Below, piece by piece: positions 43,627 through 52,243 of a stretch of DNA of 64,000 bases; the stretch's first letter is position 1, and each line of letters starts with the position of its first letter. A program made the translations under genes and the position numbers. Origin of the DNA: Parvularcula sp. (GTDB taxonomy: Bacteria; Pseudomonadota; Alphaproteobacteria; Caulobacterales; Parvularculaceae); the NCBI GenBank assembly GCA_002704915.1, contig PAIP01000027.1:1-64000 (forward strand), written 5' to 3'. Below the pieces are notes generated by a model. That model saw only the letters and a list, made by a program, of their open reading frames with translations, was not told the DNA's origin and did no database searches.

Positions 43627-45095
43627 TCCCTCCCCGCCATGAAGACGGTCGGGTTGACCACTTCCTCGCCGGTTTCCGGATCGGTGACGCGGATGATCAC
43701 CGGGATCGAGTTGCCATACGCTTCATCCGGCGTCAGCGTCGCGAAGATGCGAACCGAGCGCACTGTGTCGCCCGGCGCATCGAGCGTGACGGTGGAGCCC
43801 TCCGCCTCTTCGCCCACGGCGCCGACTGTCATGCCTTCCGGCCCTTCGAGCGTGATCTTCATTTCGCGCTCATAATTCTCGCGATTGACGATCTTCACCG
43901 TATAGGCGTTGCGGATGGAGCCGTCGGACATGAGAATGAAAGGCGGCGTGCGGTCGCGAAGGACATTGACCACCATGGTCGCCTGAGAGGTGAGGCCGAT
44001 CACCATCAGGGCGCAGACAAGGGCGAGCACGCCCCCATAAAGAATAGTGCGCGGTCGCACGAGCTTTGTCTGGGGTTTTTCGCCCGCCTGACGCCGCGCA
44101 ATATTGGCGTCGGTGTCGTAACCGATCAGCCCCGTGGGCCGGTCGACTTTTTTCATGATGTCGTCGCAGGCGTCGATGCAGAGCGCGCAATTGATGCATT
44201 CAAGCTGCGGGCCTTCGCGAATGTCGATGCCCATGGGACAGGCGATGACGCAGGCCTTGCAGGAAACGCAGTCTCCGCGCCCTTCCCATGTGTCGCCTTT
44301 TTTGTGCGGCCCTCGCGGTTCGCCCCGGTCGTATTTATAGGTGACTTGAAGCGTTTCCTCGTCGGTGAGCGCCGCCTGGATGCGCGGCCAGGGACACATA
44401 TAGGTGCAGACCTGCTCGCGCATGGAGCCGGCGAAAATGTAGGTCGTCAGCGTCAGAAGCGCGAAAAAGAAATAGGCCGTGAACGGCGCCTCGCCTATGA
44501 AGAAATCGCGCGCGATAGTGGGCGCGTCGTGGAAATACAGCATCCACGCGCCGCCCGTCGCCATGCCGATGAAAATCCAGATCGCATGTTTGGTGACGCG
44601 CTTCCTGATCTTGTCGAACGTCCAGGGCGCTCTTGCGAGTTTGATGCGCGCATTTCGATCGCCCTCGATCTTGCGCTCCACCCAGATAAAGAGATCGGTC
44701 CACACCGTCTGCGGACAGCTATAGCCGCACCAAACCCGCCCGAAGAGCGCCGTCGCCAGAAACAGCGCCAAGGCCGCAATGATCAAAAGGCCGGTGAGAA
44801 AATAAAGCTGGTCCGGCCAGATCTCGATGAAGAAGAAATAAAAGCGCCGGCCCGCGAAATCGACGAGCACCGCCTGATCGGGCTCGCCGGGCCCACGCGG
44901 CCAGCGAATCCACGGCACGAGGTAATAGACGCCGAGAGTCAGCGCCATGATCACCCATTTCAGGTTGCGGAACGTGCCCTTGACGCGTTTCGGATAGATC
45001 GGCTCGCGGGCCTTATAAAACTTGCGACGGGTTGCGGCGTTGACCGGTTCAACCTCGTGACGCTGGATATCTCCGCTGAGTTCGGTGTTGGACAT
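43623..45095 (-). CDS. ccoG: Polyferredoxin CcoG (FixG/RdxA)
   Basis: 490 aa, inner membrane. Several helices precede CGYSCPQTVWTDLF, followed by two 4Fe-4S clusters (CVSCKACVIACPMGID and CINCALCIDACDD) and a C-terminal immunoglobulin-like FixG domain. It is linked to copper reduction during cbb3 assembly. It is the first gene of ccoGHIS, separated from ccoNOQP by 194 bp of hairpin-rich sequence. Whether it has its own promoter is unclear; I found no FNR box in the gap. Confidence 0.95.
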   Translation of the reverse strand: MSNTELSGDIQRHEVEPVNAATRRKFYKAREPIYPKRVKGTFRNLKWVIMALTLGVYYLVPWIRWPRGPGEPDQAVLVDFAGRRFYFFFIEIWPDQLYFLTGLLIIAALALFLATALFGRVWCGYSCPQTVWTDLFIWVERKIEGDRNARIKLARAPWTFDKIRKRVTKHAIWIFIGMATGGAWMLYFHDAPTIARDFFIGEAPFTAYFFFALLTLTTYIFAGSMREQVCTYMCPWPRIQAALTDEETLQVTYKYDRGEPRGPHKKGDTWEGRGDCVSCKACVIACPMGIDIREGPQLECINCALCIDACDDIMKKVDRPTGLIGYDTDANIARRQAGEKPQTKLVRPRTILYGGVLALVCALMVIGLTSQATMVVNVLRDRTPPFILMSDGSIRNAYTVKIVNRENYEREMKITLEGPEGMTVGAVGEEAEGSTVTLDAPGDTVRSVRIFATLTPDEAYGNSIPVIIRVTDPETGEEVVNPTVFMAGRE

Positions 45096-45141
45096 TGGTA
45101 ACTCTTACCTGTGTGCGCTTATCAATCCAAAGCGCGGAAAG

Positions 45142-45169
45142 CCCCTCTCCCCCTACAGGGGGAGAGGGG
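45142..45169. repeat. 12-bp-stem hairpin between ccoP and ccoG
   Basis: Perfect 12-bp stem (CCCCTCTCCCCC with GGGGGAGAGGGG) around TACA. It belongs to the family C intergenic hairpins also seen near 24015 and 61058-61185. On the transcript it could slow RNA decay or reduce read-through from ccoNOQP into ccoGHIS. Confidence 0.65.
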
Positions 45170-45252
45170 TTGGAGTGAGGGGTTAAAACCAAATAGCTTT
45201 ATCCATTCTTCCATCCTCACACGGCAAGCGCAGCCTGCTGGCTTTGCTCGCC

Positions 45253-45278
45253 ACCTTCTCCCGCTAGCGGGAGAAGGT
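45253..45278. repeat. 26-bp perfect palindrome just after ccoP
   Basis: Perfect palindrome centred on CTAG, with 13-bp arms that include CTTCTCCCGC. It lies 12 bp after the end of ccoP on the minus strand. It is a likely transcript 3' end or processing block; no T-run follows it, so simple termination is uncertain. Confidence 0.65.
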
Positions 45279-45289
45279 GAAAATAAACG

Positions 45290-46168
45290 CTATTCCCCCC
45301 CGCCAAGGGAGTGAACGTAAACGGCGAGCGCAAGGATCTCCTCTTCGCTGAGGCGTTCCTCCCAGGCCGGCATCACGCCGCCGCGCCCGTTCCAGAGGGT
45401 TTCGCGGATCGTCATCGCGTCGCCGCCATAAAGCCATATGGGGTCGGTGAGGTTCGGCGCCCCCTGCGACTGATCGCCCTTGCCGTCGGAACCATGACAT
45501 TGCGCGCATTGCGCCTGGAATACCGGCGCGGCGCGCTCCGCCGCGGTCCCGTCATGCTCCTGACCAGACAGGCCGCGCACATAGTGAACGAGGTCGTCCA
45601 CCGTCTCGCGCGGCAAGAGACCGTCCGAGCCGAAGGCCTGCATGATCGACAGATGCGCATTTTCGTGGCCGGAGCGGATGCCGTAGCGCAGGGTCTGGCG
45701 GATTTCCTCGAGTTGGCCGCCCCAGAGCCAGGAGTCGTCATTAAGGTTCGGGTAGCCCTTAAAGCCCTGCCCGCCGGCGCCGTGACAGGTGGCGCAATTA
45801 TCCCCGAACAGCGACTCCCCTGCGGCCAGCGCAAAGGCCTGAAGGTCGGGATCGTTCTCGATGGCCTGCATGTCCGGCGCGGCCAGCAGCCGCCGCGTAT
45901 CGTCGGCGCGCTGGGCGTCGAGCGCAGCGACGGCTTCGGTCACATTGGCGCGCTCGGAATGATCGCGAACGCCCTTCGTATAGCCGCCGATTCCCGGCAG
46001 GCCCGGCCAAGCCGGCATGAGGACCCAATAGCCGATGGACCACACCACCGTCACCCAGAAGACAATCAGCCACCAGCGCGGGAGCGGATTGTTCAATTCC
46101 TTGATGCCGTCCCAGGCGTGGCCTGTCGTTTCCGTGCCGGTCGGTTCGTCGATCTCTTTTTCCGCCAC
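45290..46168 (-). CDS. ccoP: cbb3 oxidase diheme subunit CcoP
   Basis: 292 aa. N-terminal membrane anchor (WWLIVFWVTVVWSIGYWVLMPAW, about 32-54) and two c-type hemes: CATCH at 125-129 and CAQCH at 221-225. It passes electrons from cytochrome c to CcoO/CcoN. I start at the GTG at 46168 (protein beginning MAEKEIDEPTGTE), 1 nt after the ccoQ stop with AGG upstream; an ATG at 46198 inside ccoQ is less likely. Length and sequence start fit the family. Confidence 0.95.
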   Translation of the reverse strand: MAEKEIDEPTGTETTGHAWDGIKELNNPLPRWWLIVFWVTVVWSIGYWVLMPAWPGLPGIGGYTKGVRDHSERANVTEAVAALDAQRADDTRRLLAAPDMQAIENDPDLQAFALAAGESLFGDNCATCHGAGGQGFKGYPNLNDDSWLWGGQLEEIRQTLRYGIRSGHENAHLSIMQAFGSDGLLPRETVDDLVHYVRGLSGQEHDGTAAERAAPVFQAQCAQCHGSDGKGDQSQGAPNLTDPIWLYGGDAMTIRETLWNGRGGVMPAWEERLSEEEILALAVYVHSLGGGE

Positions 46169-46169
46169 T

Positions 46170-46337
46170 TTACCTGTCCTCTTCCTCGGGCTCGTCATCC
46201 TCAAGGGGAATGCGTTTCGCCTCGTCGAATTTCTTCTTGTTGCCCGGCGCCAGCGCGTAAATCAGCACCAAGACAAACGCCAGGATGAAAAGCAAAAGCC
46301 CCCAGGTCTGCGCAAAGGATGCAAGCTTTTCATACAT
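46170..46337 (-). CDS. ccoQ: cbb3 oxidase small subunit CcoQ
   Basis: 55-aa protein found by translation between ccoO and ccoP. One membrane helix (TWGLLLFILAFVLVLIYAL, about 11-29), then APGNKKKFDEAKRIPLEDDEPEEEDR, the typical CcoQ charged tail. It stabilises CcoP in the complex. The order ccoN-O-Q-P is the standard one. It starts 9 bp after ccoO and ends one base before the CcoP start. Confidence 0.93.
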   Translation of the reverse strand: MYEKLASFAQTWGLLLFILAFVLVLIYALAPGNKKKFDEAKRIPLEDDEPEEEDR

Positions 46338-46346
46338 GAGCGGGCC

Positions 46347-47075
46347 TTACCTGTAGTTCTCTTCGGCCTGATAGGTCTCGAAATCCACCAGCGTGCCGAG
46401 CATCTGCATATAGGCGATCAGCGCATCCATCTCGGTCACTTTGCGCGGCTCGCCGTCGAAATCGCGCACCTGCGCCTTCGGGTATCGCGCGAGGAACGCA
46501 TCGTAGTCGTCGGCGAAGGGATCGAGCTGGGTCGTGATGTCCGACTTCGCATTTTCGATCATCTCGTCCGTATAGGGAACGCCGACCGCACGCAGGGCTT
46601 TGAGGTCCGCCTCGATATGTTCGTAATCGAGCTGGTTCTCCAAAAGAAACTTGTAGGGCGGCATGACGGACTCCGGCACCAGGCTGCGCGGGTCGATCAT
46701 GTGCTGGCGGTGCCATTCGTCGGAATATTTGCCGCCGACGCGGGCAAGGTCCGGCCCCGTTCGTTTCGAGCCCCACTGGAACGGGTGATCGTACATGCTC
46801 TCCGCTGCCAGCGAGTAATGCCCGTAGCGCTCCACCTCGTCGCGCAAGGGGCGCACCTGTTGCGAATGGCAGACATAGCAGCCCTCGCGGATATAGATGT
46901 TGCGCCCTTTGAGCTCCAGCGGCGAATAGGGCCTGACGCCTTCCACCTTTTCGATGGTGGATTCGAGATAGAAGAGCGGCGCAATCTCCACGACGCCGCC
47001 AATGGCGACCACGACGAGGATGGCGACGGAGAGCAGCCAGCCATGCTTTTCGAGAAGTTCGTGACGGTTCAGCAT
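46347..47075 (-). CDS. ccoO: cbb3 oxidase monoheme subunit CcoO
   Basis: 242 aa. N-terminal membrane helix ([20 protein letters not shown], about 12-31) and one c-type heme at CYVCH (66-70), followed by [14 protein letters not shown], a CcoO signature. It transfers electrons from CcoP to the heme-copper site of CcoN. It is 14 bp after ccoN and 9 bp before ccoQ in one operon. Confidence 0.96.
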   Translation of the reverse strand: MLNRHELLEKHGWLLSVAILVVVAIGGVVEIAPLFYLESTIEKVEGVRPYSPLELKGRNIYIREGCYVCHSQQVRPLRDEVERYGHYSLAAESMYDHPFQWGSKRTGPDLARVGGKYSDEWHRQHMIDPRSLVPESVMPPYKFLLENQLDYEHIEADLKALRAVGVPYTDEMIENAKSDITTQLDPFADDYDAFLARYPKAQVRDFDGEPRKVTEMDALIAYMQMLGTLVDFETYQAEENYR

Positions 47076-47089
47076 CTTTCAAAACCTCC

Positions 47090-48736
47090 CTATTCCGCCA
47101 GCGCCGGCTGCGGCGCCATGACGGGTCGTTTTTCACCGGCGCGCAAATCGCCGCGCGCCGTCCGCCACAGATTATAAGCCATGATGAAGGACCCGATCAG
47201 GAACAGCGACCCGCCTAGAGCCCGGATGATGTAATAGGGGTGCATCGCTTCCACAGTTTCCACGAAGGAGAATTCGAGGAAGCCGAAGTCGTTGTAAGCG
47301 CGCCACATCAGGCCCTGCATGATGCCCGACACCCACATGGAGGTGATGTAGAGCAGGATGCCCAGCGTCGAAATCCAGAAATGCCATTCGACAAGCGCGC
47401 GGGAATAAAGGTCCTTGCGCTTCCACAGCCACGGCACGAGGCAGTAAAGCGCGCCGAAGGAGATGTAGCCGACCCAGCCGAGGGCGCCGGAGTGAACATG
47501 GCCGATCGTCCAGTCGGTGTAGTGCGACAGGGAGTTCACCGCGCGCACCGACATCACCGGTCCTTCGAAGGTGGACATGCCGTAAAAGGCGACGGACACG
47601 ACGAGCATGCGGAGCACGGGGTCCGTGCGCAACTTGTCCCAGGCGCCGGACAGGGTCATGAGACCGTTGATCATCCCGCCCCAGCTTGGCATCCACAACA
47701 TGATCGAGAAGGTCATGCCAAGCGTCTGCGCCCATTCGGGCAGCGCCGTGTAGTGAAGATGGTGCGGCCCCGCCCAGATATAGATGAAGATCAACGACCA
47801 GAAGTGAACGATCGACAGCCGGTAGGAATAGACCGGCCGCTCCGCCCGCTTCGGAATGAAATAATACATGATCGCGAGGAAGCCCGTGGTGAGGAAGAAA
47901 CCCACGGCGTTATGCCCGTACCACCACTGGGTCAGCGCGTCCTGCACCCCGGCGAAGAGCGAATAACTCTTCGAGCCCGTCAACGACACCGGCAAGGCGA
48001 GATTGTTGACGATATGCAGCATCGCAATCGTGACGATAAAGGAGAGATAGAACCAATTCGCCACATAGATATGCGGCTCCTTCCGTTTCCAGATCGTGCC
48101 GAGAAAGACGAGAAGATAGACGACCCAGACAATGGTCAGCCAGAGATCTGCGTACCATTCAGGTTCGGCGTATTCTTTCGATTGCGTGACGCCCGCGAGG
48201 TAACCCGTCGCGGCGACGACGATGAAAAGATTGTAACCCCAGAACACGAACCACGGCGCGAGACCGCCGGCGAGCCGTGCGCGGGATGTGCGCTGCACCA
48301 CATAAAAGGACGTCGCGATAAGAACGTTGCCGCCGAAGGCGAAGATCACCGCCGAGGTGTGCAACGGCCTCAGGCGTCCGAAATTCGTCCAGCCGAGCGC
48401 GTCGAAATAAAGCAGGTTCGGAAAAGCGAGCTGCAGGGCGATGATGACGCCCACAAGGAAACCGGCGATCCCCCAGAAGGTGGAGGCGAAAACGCCCGCC
48501 TTCACCACCGCCGTCTGATAGCCCGTCTCTTCTGCCGGCGGCGTCGTTGCATACATAACGAGGCCGAACAGCCCGGCCGTGAAGCCGATGATAAAGACAT
48601 AGGCGTGAAACGACATCAGCGGATCGACGGCGCGGGCCGCGACGAAGAGCCAGTAGAAAACGCCAATGCCGAGCGCGAGCGCGATCAGCATGCCGTCTGT
48701 GCCGAGGCCGCGTTGGGCGACGCGAGTATTTGCCAT
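47090..48736 (-). CDS. ccoN: cbb3 cytochrome c oxidase catalytic subunit CcoN
   Basis: 548 aa from the ATG at 48736 ([11 protein letters not shown]); the upstream extension to 48916 crosses the promoter and is not coding. About 12 membrane helices with the heme-copper histidines, for example [13 protein letters not shown] and [23 protein letters not shown]. It reduces O2 with high affinity and pumps protons. A perfect FNR/FixK box lies about 130 bp upstream, so low-oxygen induction is expected. Confidence 0.96.
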   Translation of the reverse strand: MANTRVAQRGLGTDGMLIALALGIGVFYWLFVAARAVDPLMSFHAYVFIIGFTAGLFGLVMYATTPPAEETGYQTAVVKAGVFASTFWGIAGFLVGVIIALQLAFPNLLYFDALGWTNFGRLRPLHTSAVIFAFGGNVLIATSFYVVQRTSRARLAGGLAPWFVFWGYNLFIVVAATGYLAGVTQSKEYAEPEWYADLWLTIVWVVYLLVFLGTIWKRKEPHIYVANWFYLSFIVTIAMLHIVNNLALPVSLTGSKSYSLFAGVQDALTQWWYGHNAVGFFLTTGFLAIMYYFIPKRAERPVYSYRLSIVHFWSLIFIYIWAGPHHLHYTALPEWAQTLGMTFSIMLWMPSWGGMINGLMTLSGAWDKLRTDPVLRMLVVSVAFYGMSTFEGPVMSVRAVNSLSHYTDWTIGHVHSGALGWVGYISFGALYCLVPWLWKRKDLYSRALVEWHFWISTLGILLYITSMWVSGIMQGLMWRAYNDFGFLEFSFVETVEAMHPYYIIRALGGSLFLIGSFIMAYNLWRTARGDLRAGEKRPVMAPQPALAE

Positions 48737-48862
48737 CTTGTTCCCCGTCGGTATGCGCCTGAACCGGCGCGAAAGATGTGAGCGGGCCAAGAGACGCAAC
48801 GCGCCCTTTACGAATATCCCGCATGCCGTGAATCTAGATGGAGTTTCAACCATGTTTCGGGC

Positions 48863-48876
48863 TTGATCGAAATCAA
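48863..48876. promoter_or_regulatory. FNR/FixK binding site (anaerobox)
   Basis: TTGATCGAAATCAA, an exact TTGAT-N4-ATCAA match, in the gap between divergent ccoN and fixL. Read toward ccoN, a TAGATT at 48831-48836 could be the -10, putting the box near -45, the usual activator position. A candidate -10 toward fixL exists but is weaker. Confidence 0.85.
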
Positions 48877-49000
48877 GGGGAGCTGCTTTTCTTCGCATCT
48901 GCGACAAAATGAGCAAGCACGGCCCGGCCCGGCCCCGTTATTCTGAGGCCATGGCCGCCTCGCGCGCCAATTCGTTAACGATTGCTCCGCGGAAGGGCCC

Positions 49001-50125
49001 ATGGCGGCAACTGGCGTCAATAATATGGAGAACGAGCGCTTCCTGCGCTCGGTCATCAATGCTTCTCCCAACGCCGTTATCACCATCAATGAAGCCGGGG
49101 AGATTCTGGTTTTCAGCCGGGCAGCCCAGGCCATGTTCGGTTTCGGCGAGGCGGAGGTACTCGGCAAAAACGTCAGCATGTTGATGCCGGAGCCCGATCA
49201 TTCACTGCATGATGGTTATATTCGGCGATATATCGAAACCGGCAAAGCGCAGATCATCGGCCGCGCGCGGCCCGTTATGGCGCGGCGCAAAAACGGCGAG
49301 ACGTTTCCCGCCGTCCTGCATGTCAGCGAATTCGACGAAGGCGCGCGTATTTTCGTCGGTTTCGTCGAAGATATCACCCGGCAGAAAGCCACGGAACGCC
49401 GGCTTGAGGACACGCAGCTTCAACTTCAGCACGCAGGGCGCATTGGCGCCATGGGCGAGATCGCCACCTCAATCGCGCATGAGCTGAACCAGCCCCTCAC
49501 CGCGGCGGCCTCGATGGCGGGCGCCGTCGCGCTCACGCTGAAAAAGACAACCTTTGACGGCAAGGATGATGCGCTGGCTCTGATCGACGACGCCGTCGCG
49601 GAAATCCGCCGGGCCAGCGGCGTCATTCGCCAGATGCGCGACTTCCTGCGCAACCGCGAAACCGAGCGCGCAGCGCACCCCATCAACCGCATCATCGAGG
49701 AAAGCTGCCTCATTGCGTTGATCGGCGCCGAAACAGAGGGCGTCATGGTGACAAGCGCGCTCGATGATTATGCCGGCGCCGTGATGGTCGACCGCATCCA
49801 GATGCAACAGGTGATCGTCAATCTTATCCGCAACGCCGTCGACGCCATGCAGGAAACCCGGAACAAACACCTTACCATTGCAACCGCAAAAAAAGACGAC
49901 ACGGTTGAGATTCGCATCGCCGATACGGGGACGGGCATCACGGATGAAATGAAGAAGCGTCTGTTCGAGCCTTTCGCCACCAGCAAGGAAGACGGCATGG
50001 GGATAGGCCTTTCCCTTTCCAAATCCATCGTCGAAGCGCATAAAGGCGAGATTTACGCCAAAGACAATCACCCGGCGGGAACCGTTTTTTTGGTGGCGCT
50101 TCCGGCGGCGAAGGACGATGCGTAA
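49001..50125 (+). CDS. fixL: Oxygen-sensing heme PAS histidine kinase FixL
   Basis: 374 aa, no membrane helix. The PAS domain (about 10-130) contains LHDGYIRRYIETG, whose His70 matches the heme-ligand histidine of Bradyrhizobium FixL, and IIGRAR, whose Arg90 matches the O2-contacting arginine. The kinase has the phospho-acceptor His160 in SIAHELNQPL, and ATP-binding NLIRNAVDAM, DTGTGI and GMGIGLSLSKSI. When O2 leaves the heme it phosphorylates FixJ, encoded 2 bp downstream. The ATG at 49001 has GGAAGG upstream; one at 49025 is possible. Confidence 0.92.
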   Translation: MAATGVNNMENERFLRSVINASPNAVITINEAGEILVFSRAAQAMFGFGEAEVLGKNVSMLMPEPDHSLHDGYIRRYIETGKAQIIGRARPVMARRKNGETFPAVLHVSEFDEGARIFVGFVEDITRQKATERRLEDTQLQLQHAGRIGAMGEIATSIAHELNQPLTAAASMAGAVALTLKKTTFDGKDDALALIDDAVAEIRRASGVIRQMRDFLRNRETERAAHPINRIIEESCLIALIGAETEGVMVTSALDDYAGAVMVDRIQMQQVIVNLIRNAVDAMQETRNKHLTIATAKKDDTVEIRIADTGTGITDEMKKRLFEPFATSKEDGMGIGLSLSKSIVEAHKGEIYAKDNHPAGTVFLVALPAAKDDA

Positions 50126-50127
50126 CC

Positions 50128-50739
50128 ATGGCGGCGAAAGCGAAAATCTTTCTGGTGGACGACGACCCGTCGGTGCAGCGCGGCGTCAGCGCGCTGTTGA
50201 AAGCGGCCGATTATGACGTGACGGTGTTTCCTTCCGGCGACGCGTTTCTCGGTGAACTGTCAAAACTCGATCTTGGCGGCGCGGCGTTGCTGGTCGATGT
50301 CAGGATGCCCGGCATTCAGGGACTTGAACTCCAGGAAAAATTGCGCAGCGACGGCGTCGCCCTTCCTGTCGTTGTCATGACCGCGCATGGCGACATTCCC
50401 ATGGCGGTGAAAGCCATGCAGAACGGCGCCGCGAGCTTTCTTGAAAAACCGTTCACTGTGGAAGAGGTTACCGATGCGCTGGACCGGGCGCTTGCGGGCG
50501 GCGGCAAGGCGGCGCCCGCTCCGGCTGCGCTGACCGCGAAATACGATACTCTCACCCCGCGCGAGCGCGAAGTCATGCTTGAGATCATCAAGGGCGGCGC
50601 CAATAAGGAGATCGCCCGCATTCTCGACGTCAGCCCGCGCACGGTTGAGGTCCATCGCCAGAAGGTGATGACCAAAATGGAGGCCGGCTCCGTCGCCGAG
50701 CTCGTCCGCATGGGACTGTCGCTTGGATTGGCGGTCTAA
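50128..50739 (+). CDS. fixJ: Response regulator FixJ
   Basis: 203 aa. The receiver domain has acidic DDD (11-13), phospho-acceptor Asp57 in LLVDVRMPG, TAHGD, and Lys in LEKPF. The C-terminal LuxR/NarL-type helix-turn-helix reads LTPREREVMLEIIKGGANKEIARILDVSPRTVEVHRQKVMTKM. It is coupled to fixL (2-bp gap). Phosphorylated FixJ activates fixK, which follows after 129 bp carrying a candidate site. Confidence 0.94.
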   Translation: MAAKAKIFLVDDDPSVQRGVSALLKAADYDVTVFPSGDAFLGELSKLDLGGAALLVDVRMPGIQGLELQEKLRSDGVALPVVVMTAHGDIPMAVKAMQNGAASFLEKPFTVEEVTDALDRALAGGGKAAPAPAALTAKYDTLTPREREVMLEIIKGGANKEIARILDVSPRTVEVHRQKVMTKMEAGSVAELVRMGLSLGLAV

Positions 50740-50750
50740 AGCCTGCTGCC

Positions 50751-50768
50751 TACGTAGAACCACGTAGA
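50751..50768. promoter_or_regulatory. Candidate FixJ binding site upstream of fixK
   Basis: Two direct copies of ACGTAGA, at 50752-50758 and 50762-50768, spaced 10 bp or one helical turn, about 100-117 bp before the fixK start. The first lies within TACGTAGA. Tandem half-sites on one DNA face suit a NarL/FixJ-class dimer. The identity of the binder is inferred from gene order. Confidence 0.5.
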
Positions 50769-50868
50769 CGCCGCCTTCGCCCCGCTACCGCTTACGCATT
50801 CCCCCCGATTTTCCAGCGTCGCATTCCGCGCTTTATTCCGTTCCGCAACGAGAACAAGGACACCGGCG

Positions 50869-51549
50869 ATGGACAAGCGTGAAGGCAACGGCATTGAGAC
50901 CCCCATGGTTTTTGCAGCGGCGCTGGCCGACGGCATGGGCGCAAATGTCTGCATTCGGCGCCTGAAAGCCGGCGAGACGCTCTATGTGGAAGGCGAAAGC
51001 GCTGACTATTGCTATGAAATCGTGTCCGGCGTGATCAAGGAATACAATACGCTGGAAGACGGCCGCCGCCAGGTCGCCGAATTCTACAGCGCGGTCGAGA
51101 TGTTCGGTTTTTCCGAAAGCGAAGACCAGCTCCACACGGCCGAAGCCATCACCCCTTGCACCGTTCGCTGCTATCCGCGCGAAGCGTTCATGAAAACCGT
51201 CGCCGCCTCTCCGGCTCTTTCGGCCAGTTTCCTTAAAACCCTCATGACCCGCCTTCACCGCGCCCGCGAGCGCATGGTGATGATCGGGCGCATGAGCGCC
51301 ATTCAACGGGTCGCAACTTTCCTTCTTCGTCTCGCTGACGATCAGGAGGCGCGCGCCAATGTGCATCTCGCCATGAGCCGTCAGGATATCGCCGACCATC
51401 TCGGTCTGACCATCGAAACGGTCTGCCGCACGCTCACTGAACTCAAAAAACAGCAAATCATTGTTATGGAATCGGCGCGCATCTTTACGATTGCTGACGA
51501 GGCGAGCCTCGAAGCCGTCGCCATGGGATCGCGCGCGCGCCTCCACTAG
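50869..51549 (+). CDS. fixK: CRP/FNR-family regulator FixK
   Basis: 226 aa. An N-terminal cyclic-nucleotide-binding-like barrel (about 25-120) lacks the clustered cysteines of FNR, so it does not sense O2 through an iron-sulfur cluster. The helix-turn-helix SRQDIADHLGLTIETVCRTLTELK (170-193) has Glu183 and Arg187, which read TTGAT half-sites, and Cys186 where FNR has serine. Placed after fixLJ, it is expected to be induced by FixJ and to bind the box before ccoN. Confidence 0.88.
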   Translation: MDKREGNGIETPMVFAAALADGMGANVCIRRLKAGETLYVEGESADYCYEIVSGVIKEYNTLEDGRRQVAEFYSAVEMFGFSESEDQLHTAEAITPCTVRCYPREAFMKTVAASPALSASFLKTLMTRLHRARERMVMIGRMSAIQRVATFLLRLADDQEARANVHLAMSRQDIADHLGLTIETVCRTLTELKKQQIIVMESARIFTIADEASLEAVAMGSRARLH

Positions 51550-51557
51550 GCGGATTT

Positions 51558-52139
51558 ATGGGCGAGACGATCTGCATTATCGACGGCCATCCCCATCGCG
51601 GGAAAGGCCATCTGTGTCACGGACTGGCAGAGGCTTACAAGGCGGGCGCGAAAGAAGCCGGTCACAAGGTCACGACGCTGACGCTGGCGGACATGGATAT
51701 CAATTTCCTGCGCAACCCGGCGGATTTTGAAACACCCGCCTCCGGCGACATTGCAAAAGCGCAAAAAGCGGTGAGCGCCGCCAGTCATATCGTTGTCGTC
51801 TATCCTCTGTGGCTTGGAACAATGCCCGCGCTTGTAAAAGCGTTCTTCGAACAATTCCCGCGCGGGGGCTTCGCCATTCAGCAAAAAGGGGAAGGCTGGC
51901 CCGCAAAAATGCTGAAGGGCAAATCGGCGCGCGTGATCGTCACCATGGGGATGCCGGCCGCCGCCTATAAAGTCTTTTTCGGCGCCCATGGCGTGAAAGG
52001 CTTCGAAAGCGGGATACTGGGCATGGCGGGTTTCAAACCCGTGCGCGAAACGCTCATCGGCGGCGTCGGCGCGCTCAGCGACAAGCGCGCGGCGAGCCTG
52101 TTTGGCCGCATGCGCGCGCTTGGCGCCAAGGCGTCATAG
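51558..52139 (+). CDS. NAD(P)H-dependent flavodoxin-fold oxidoreductase
   Basis: 193 aa of the NQO/KefF/MdaB-type flavodoxin-like fold. It begins with a beta strand and phosphate-binding loop (CIIDGHPHRGKGHL), has HIVVVYPLWLGTMPALVKAFFEQFPRGGFAI typical of quinone reductases, and ends with VKGFESGILGMAGFKPVRETLIGGV. It binds FMN or FAD and reduces quinones or related electrophiles. It lies 8 bp after fixK on the same strand and may be cotranscribed. The substrate is unknown. Confidence 0.82.
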   Translation: MGETICIIDGHPHRGKGHLCHGLAEAYKAGAKEAGHKVTTLTLADMDINFLRNPADFETPASGDIAKAQKAVSAASHIVVVYPLWLGTMPALVKAFFEQFPRGGFAIQQKGEGWPAKMLKGKSARVIVTMGMPAAAYKVFFGAHGVKGFESGILGMAGFKPVRETLIGGVGALSDKRAASLFGRMRALGAKAS

Positions 52140-52142
52140 TCG

Positions 52143-52238
52143 CGCCTTCATCCTTCGAGACGAAAAATCTCTTTATCCTGAGGATGGTCGAAGACCGCGT
52201 CTCGAAGGACGAAGCGATTTTTCTCTTCAGGATGAAAG
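52143..52238. repeat. Intergenic palindromic repeat, family B copy 2
   Basis: About 96 bp between convergent genes. It shares the order CGCCTTCATCCTTC, AGACG, AAAAA, ATCCTGAGG and TCAGGATGAA with copy 1 at 19991-20091. The ends pair to make a long hairpin that could terminate both transcripts. Confidence 0.7.
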
Positions 52239-52243
52239 CTGGA

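Noticed and set aside
47240-48781. 513-aa plus-strand open frame
   Set aside because: Antisense to ccoN; composition dominated by charged residues with no fold signal.
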